6,539 nt of DNA from Planctomycetaceae bacterium (lineage in GTDB: Bacteria > Planctomycetota > Planctomycetia > Isosphaerales > Isosphaeraceae): contig JAFANO010000007.1 of assembly GCA_019232645.1 (NCBI GenBank), positions 1 through 6,539 on the forward strand. The letters run 5' to 3'. A model generated the notes under the pieces. That model made no database searches and had not been told where the DNA came from. It saw nothing but the letters and a program-made list of their open reading frames with translations. The position numbers and the translations under genes were made by a program. Positions 5,191 through 6,539 of the stretch are shown piece after piece. The first letter of the stretch is position 1. Each line of letters begins with the position of its first letter.

Positions 5191-6264
5191 ATGACCGAAG
5201 GTTATGGAACGGAATCGGCGGACGGACATCGCGACGGCCCTGGCGCACTCCCGTTCGGAGTGGCCCGATGGTCGCAGGCGGCGACGCTGGGGCGCGGCTG
5301 GGTGGGGATCGCGGCCAATCCGGCGTCGGGCTGGGGGGGCTCCCGGAGCAGGGTCGGGCGGCTGATCCAGGAGCTGAAGCGACACGGCCTGAAGGCATGC
5401 GTCGCCTGGACGCTCGCCGAGCGGTCGGCCCTGGTGGCCGAGTCGGCGCGCGACCCCGGTTGTCGATGCCTGGTGGCGGCGGGGGGCGACGGCACCGTCG
5501 GGGCGCTGGTCAACGAACGTCCGGGCGTCCCCATCACCGTCCTGCCGTCGGGGACCGAGAACCTGTTCGCGCGCCACTTCGGCCTGGGCCGGGAGCCCGC
5601 GCGGCTGGCCGCGACCATCGCCGCCGGCCGGGTCGTCCGGATCGACCTGGGCCTGACCGGCGCCCGGCGGTTCGCGTTGATGGCGGGCATCGGGTTCGAC
5701 GCCGACGTCGTGACCCGGCACCACCTGGCCCGGGTCGGCCGCCGGGGGGTCATGCGACCGACCCATCGCGCCGCCTATGTCGAGCCCGTGCTCCGATCGA
5801 GCCTGAGATACAGGTTCCCGACCCTGACGACCTCGATCCTCGACCCCGGCCGGGAAGAGACCCTGACCGGCACGACGGCCTTCTTCTTCAACCTGCCGAG
5901 CTACGCGCTGGGGCTGCCGTTCGTCCCGCTGGCCCGGGGCGACGACGGCTGGCTCGACCTGCTCGTCTTCCGGGACTCCGGGCCGTTCCGGGCACTGCGC
6001 TACCTCTGGCTGGTCGTCCGCGGGATCCACCTCGACGACCCCGGCGTGCACCATCGCAAGGTCCGCCGCGTCGCCATCTCCTCGACCGAGGATGTCCCCA
6101 TCCAGCTCGACGGCGACCCCGGAGGATTCGTCGTCGCGGGCGGAGGGGCCGACGGCGGCGAGCGAGTCGTCGAGGTCCTGCCCCGTGCCGTCGACGTCCT
6201 GATCCCGCGCGCCAATTCATCGTACAACTCATCGACTCGTGACGGCAAACGGGTGGGGTCGTGA
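5191..6264 (+). CDS. Diacylglycerol/sphingosine kinase family lipid kinase
   Basis: Encodes 357 residues with the diacylglycerol kinase catalytic domain, which phosphorylates a lipid hydroxyl using ATP at the cytoplasmic membrane face. Landmarks in order are N43-P-A-S-G47 after a beta strand, the nucleotide-binding G-G-D-G-T (98-102), P-S-G-T-E-N-L-F-A (119-127), M-A-G-I-G-F-D-A-D (164-172), F-F-F-N-L-P-S-Y (231-238), D-D-G-W-L-D-L-L-V-F (251-260) and I-Q-L-D-G-D-P (304-310), where many homologues have Q-x-D-G-E. The first 36 residues precede the usual domain start and lack known motifs. No good ribosome site decides between ATG 5191 and GTG 5179; ATG is preferred, with GGGG about 11 bases upstream. 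The tail after residue 340 is polar and poorly conserved in type. Next to kdsA and a glycosyltransferase, a role in envelope lipid metabolism is likely; the lipid substrate is unknown. Confidence 0.9.
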   Translation: MTEGYGTESADGHRDGPGALPFGVARWSQAATLGRGWVGIAANPASGWGGSRSRVGRLIQELKRHGLKACVAWTLAERSALVAESARDPGCRCLVAAGGDGTVGALVNERPGVPITVLPSGTENLFARHFGLGREPARLAATIAAGRVVRIDLGLTGARRFALMAGIGFDADVVTRHHLARVGRRGVMRPTHRAAYVEPVLRSSLRYRFPTLTTSILDPGREETLTGTTAFFFNLPSYALGLPFVPLARGDDGWLDLLVFRDSGPFRALRYLWLVVRGIHLDDPGVHHRKVRRVAISSTEDVPIQLDGDPGGFVVAGGGADGGERVVEVLPRAVDVLIPRANSSYNSSTRDGKRVGS

Positions 6265-6284
6265 CGCGGGGCTCGCTCACTGCG

Positions 6285-6320
6285 GGGGTGGCCTTGGAGG
6301 CTTGCCCCCGGGGCCACCCC
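6285..6320 (+). terminator. Probable terminator after the lipid kinase gene
   Basis: GGGGTGGCC (6285-6293) and GGCCACCCC (6312-6320) form a perfect 9-bp GC-rich stem with an 18-base loop, 20 bases after the TGA at 6262-6264. No T-run follows. The position between this gene and the next promoter supports a terminator. Confidence 0.55.
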
Positions 6321-6344
6321 GCCCGCTCGCACCGGGCCGGGTGA

Positions 6345-6389
6345 AGCTCCCGAACGACTGTCGCGTGGACATCTCCCCCTTCGGGAGCT
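6345..6389. repeat. Perfect 10-bp inverted repeat over the next promoter, possible operator
   Basis: AGCTCCCGAA (6345-6354) and TTCGGGAGCT (6380-6389) are exact inverted copies separated by 25 bases. The right arm fills the end of the promoter spacer and shares one base with the -10 box; the -35 box lies between the arms. This layout suits a dimeric repressor or a looped site, but a second upstream terminator is also possible. Confidence 0.5.
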
Positions 6390-6394
6390 ATAAA
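6366..6394 (+). promoter_or_regulatory. Strong sigma-70-like promoter for the gene at 6469
   Basis: TGGACA (6366-6371), five of six matches to TTGACA, is followed after exactly 17 bases by TATAAA (6389-6394). Transcription would start near 6401, giving a leader of about 68 bases before the ATG at 6469. Confidence 0.65.
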
Positions 6395-6468
6395 GGGCCA
6401 TGAGGATGCCGTCCGGCCCCGGTCGACGTCGTCGGCGAGGGGTCCGGTCTCGAGCGAGGGAGGGACCC

Positions 6469-6539
6469 ATGGCTCCGTTGAACCCCGTAACCGTTGGCCC
6501 CGCGTCGATCGGTCGAGGGCGCCCCCTGGCACTGATCTG
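6469..6539 (+). CDS. kdsA: 3-deoxy-8-phosphooctulonate synthase, N-terminal part
   Basis: Only the first 23 codons lie in the window. They read M-A-P-L-N-P-V-T-V-G followed by I-G-R-G-R-P-L-A-L-I, which matches the start of KdsA, where V-x-I-G-x-x-x-I-G-x-G-x-P-L-x-L-I leads into A-G-P-C. The window ends just before that motif. KdsA condenses phosphoenolpyruvate with arabinose 5-phosphate to Kdo-8-phosphate, a cytoplasmic step in Kdo and lipopolysaccharide synthesis. GGAGGG ends about four bases before the ATG, a strong ribosome site, and a good promoter lies 75 bases upstream, so the gene probably has its own transcript. A related DAHP synthase begins similarly and is the main alternative; the R-P-L-A-L-I wording favours KdsA. 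The N-terminus is a few residues longer than many homologues. Confidence 0.72.
   Translation, partial: MAPLNPVTVGPASIGRGRPLALI

Noticed and set aside
4423..6054. 543-codon minus-strand open frame
   Set aside because: It runs antisense through the lipid kinase gene and then overlaps the glycosyltransferase out of frame. Both of those genes have clear catalytic motifs, while this frame has none.

Overview
The window is a GC-rich stretch of bacterial chromosome, most likely from a planctomycete of the Isosphaeraceae type. That assignment is an inference. It rests on the high-GC codon third positions, on two gene remnants of kinds I associate with planctomycete genomes (a DUF1080 domain protein and a protein with the N-terminal signature N/D-A-L-K-H-G-L-R-A-E), and on a kdsA start that implies a Kdo-containing, Gram-negative-type envelope.

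Left part (1-1790): a diverged direct duplication, with copies about 1287 bases apart. Each copy holds the 5' part of a small minus-strand gene that I do not recognise (1-177, cut by the window edge; 1085-1495, complete) plus about 260 bases of its upstream DNA. A low-molecular-weight protein tyrosine phosphatase gene (457-984, plus) lies between the copies, with its start just past the left one. It converges on the complete small gene across a hairpin at 1030-1079.

Middle (1791-3815): an intact cyclase/kynurenine-formamidase-like gene (1791-2552, minus), followed by about 1.2 kb with no intact gene. This stretch holds two decaying remnants on the minus strand: an N-terminal piece of the D-A-L-K-H-G-L-R-A-E protein (2875-3114), and a DUF1080 domain gene broken by a frameshift and a large internal deletion (3253-3611). 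An imperfect inverted repeat follows at 3746-3790.

Right part (3816-6539): a GT4-type glycosyltransferase (3816-4964, minus) diverges from a diacylglycerol/sphingosine kinase-family lipid kinase (5191-6264, plus), which has a good sigma-70-like promoter at 5111-5139. A hairpin follows the kinase. Then comes a second strong promoter (6366-6394), overlapped by a perfect 10-bp inverted repeat, and the first 23 codons of a gene that looks like kdsA. The glycosyltransferase, lipid kinase and Kdo-8-phosphate synthase all fit envelope glycolipid metabolism, but the window does not show that they act in one pathway.

I found no CRISPR array, tRNA, rRNA or intact transposase. The most unusual structure is the duplicated leader-plus-small-gene unit. 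It keeps its upstream elements and first 18 codons while the rest of the protein diverges.
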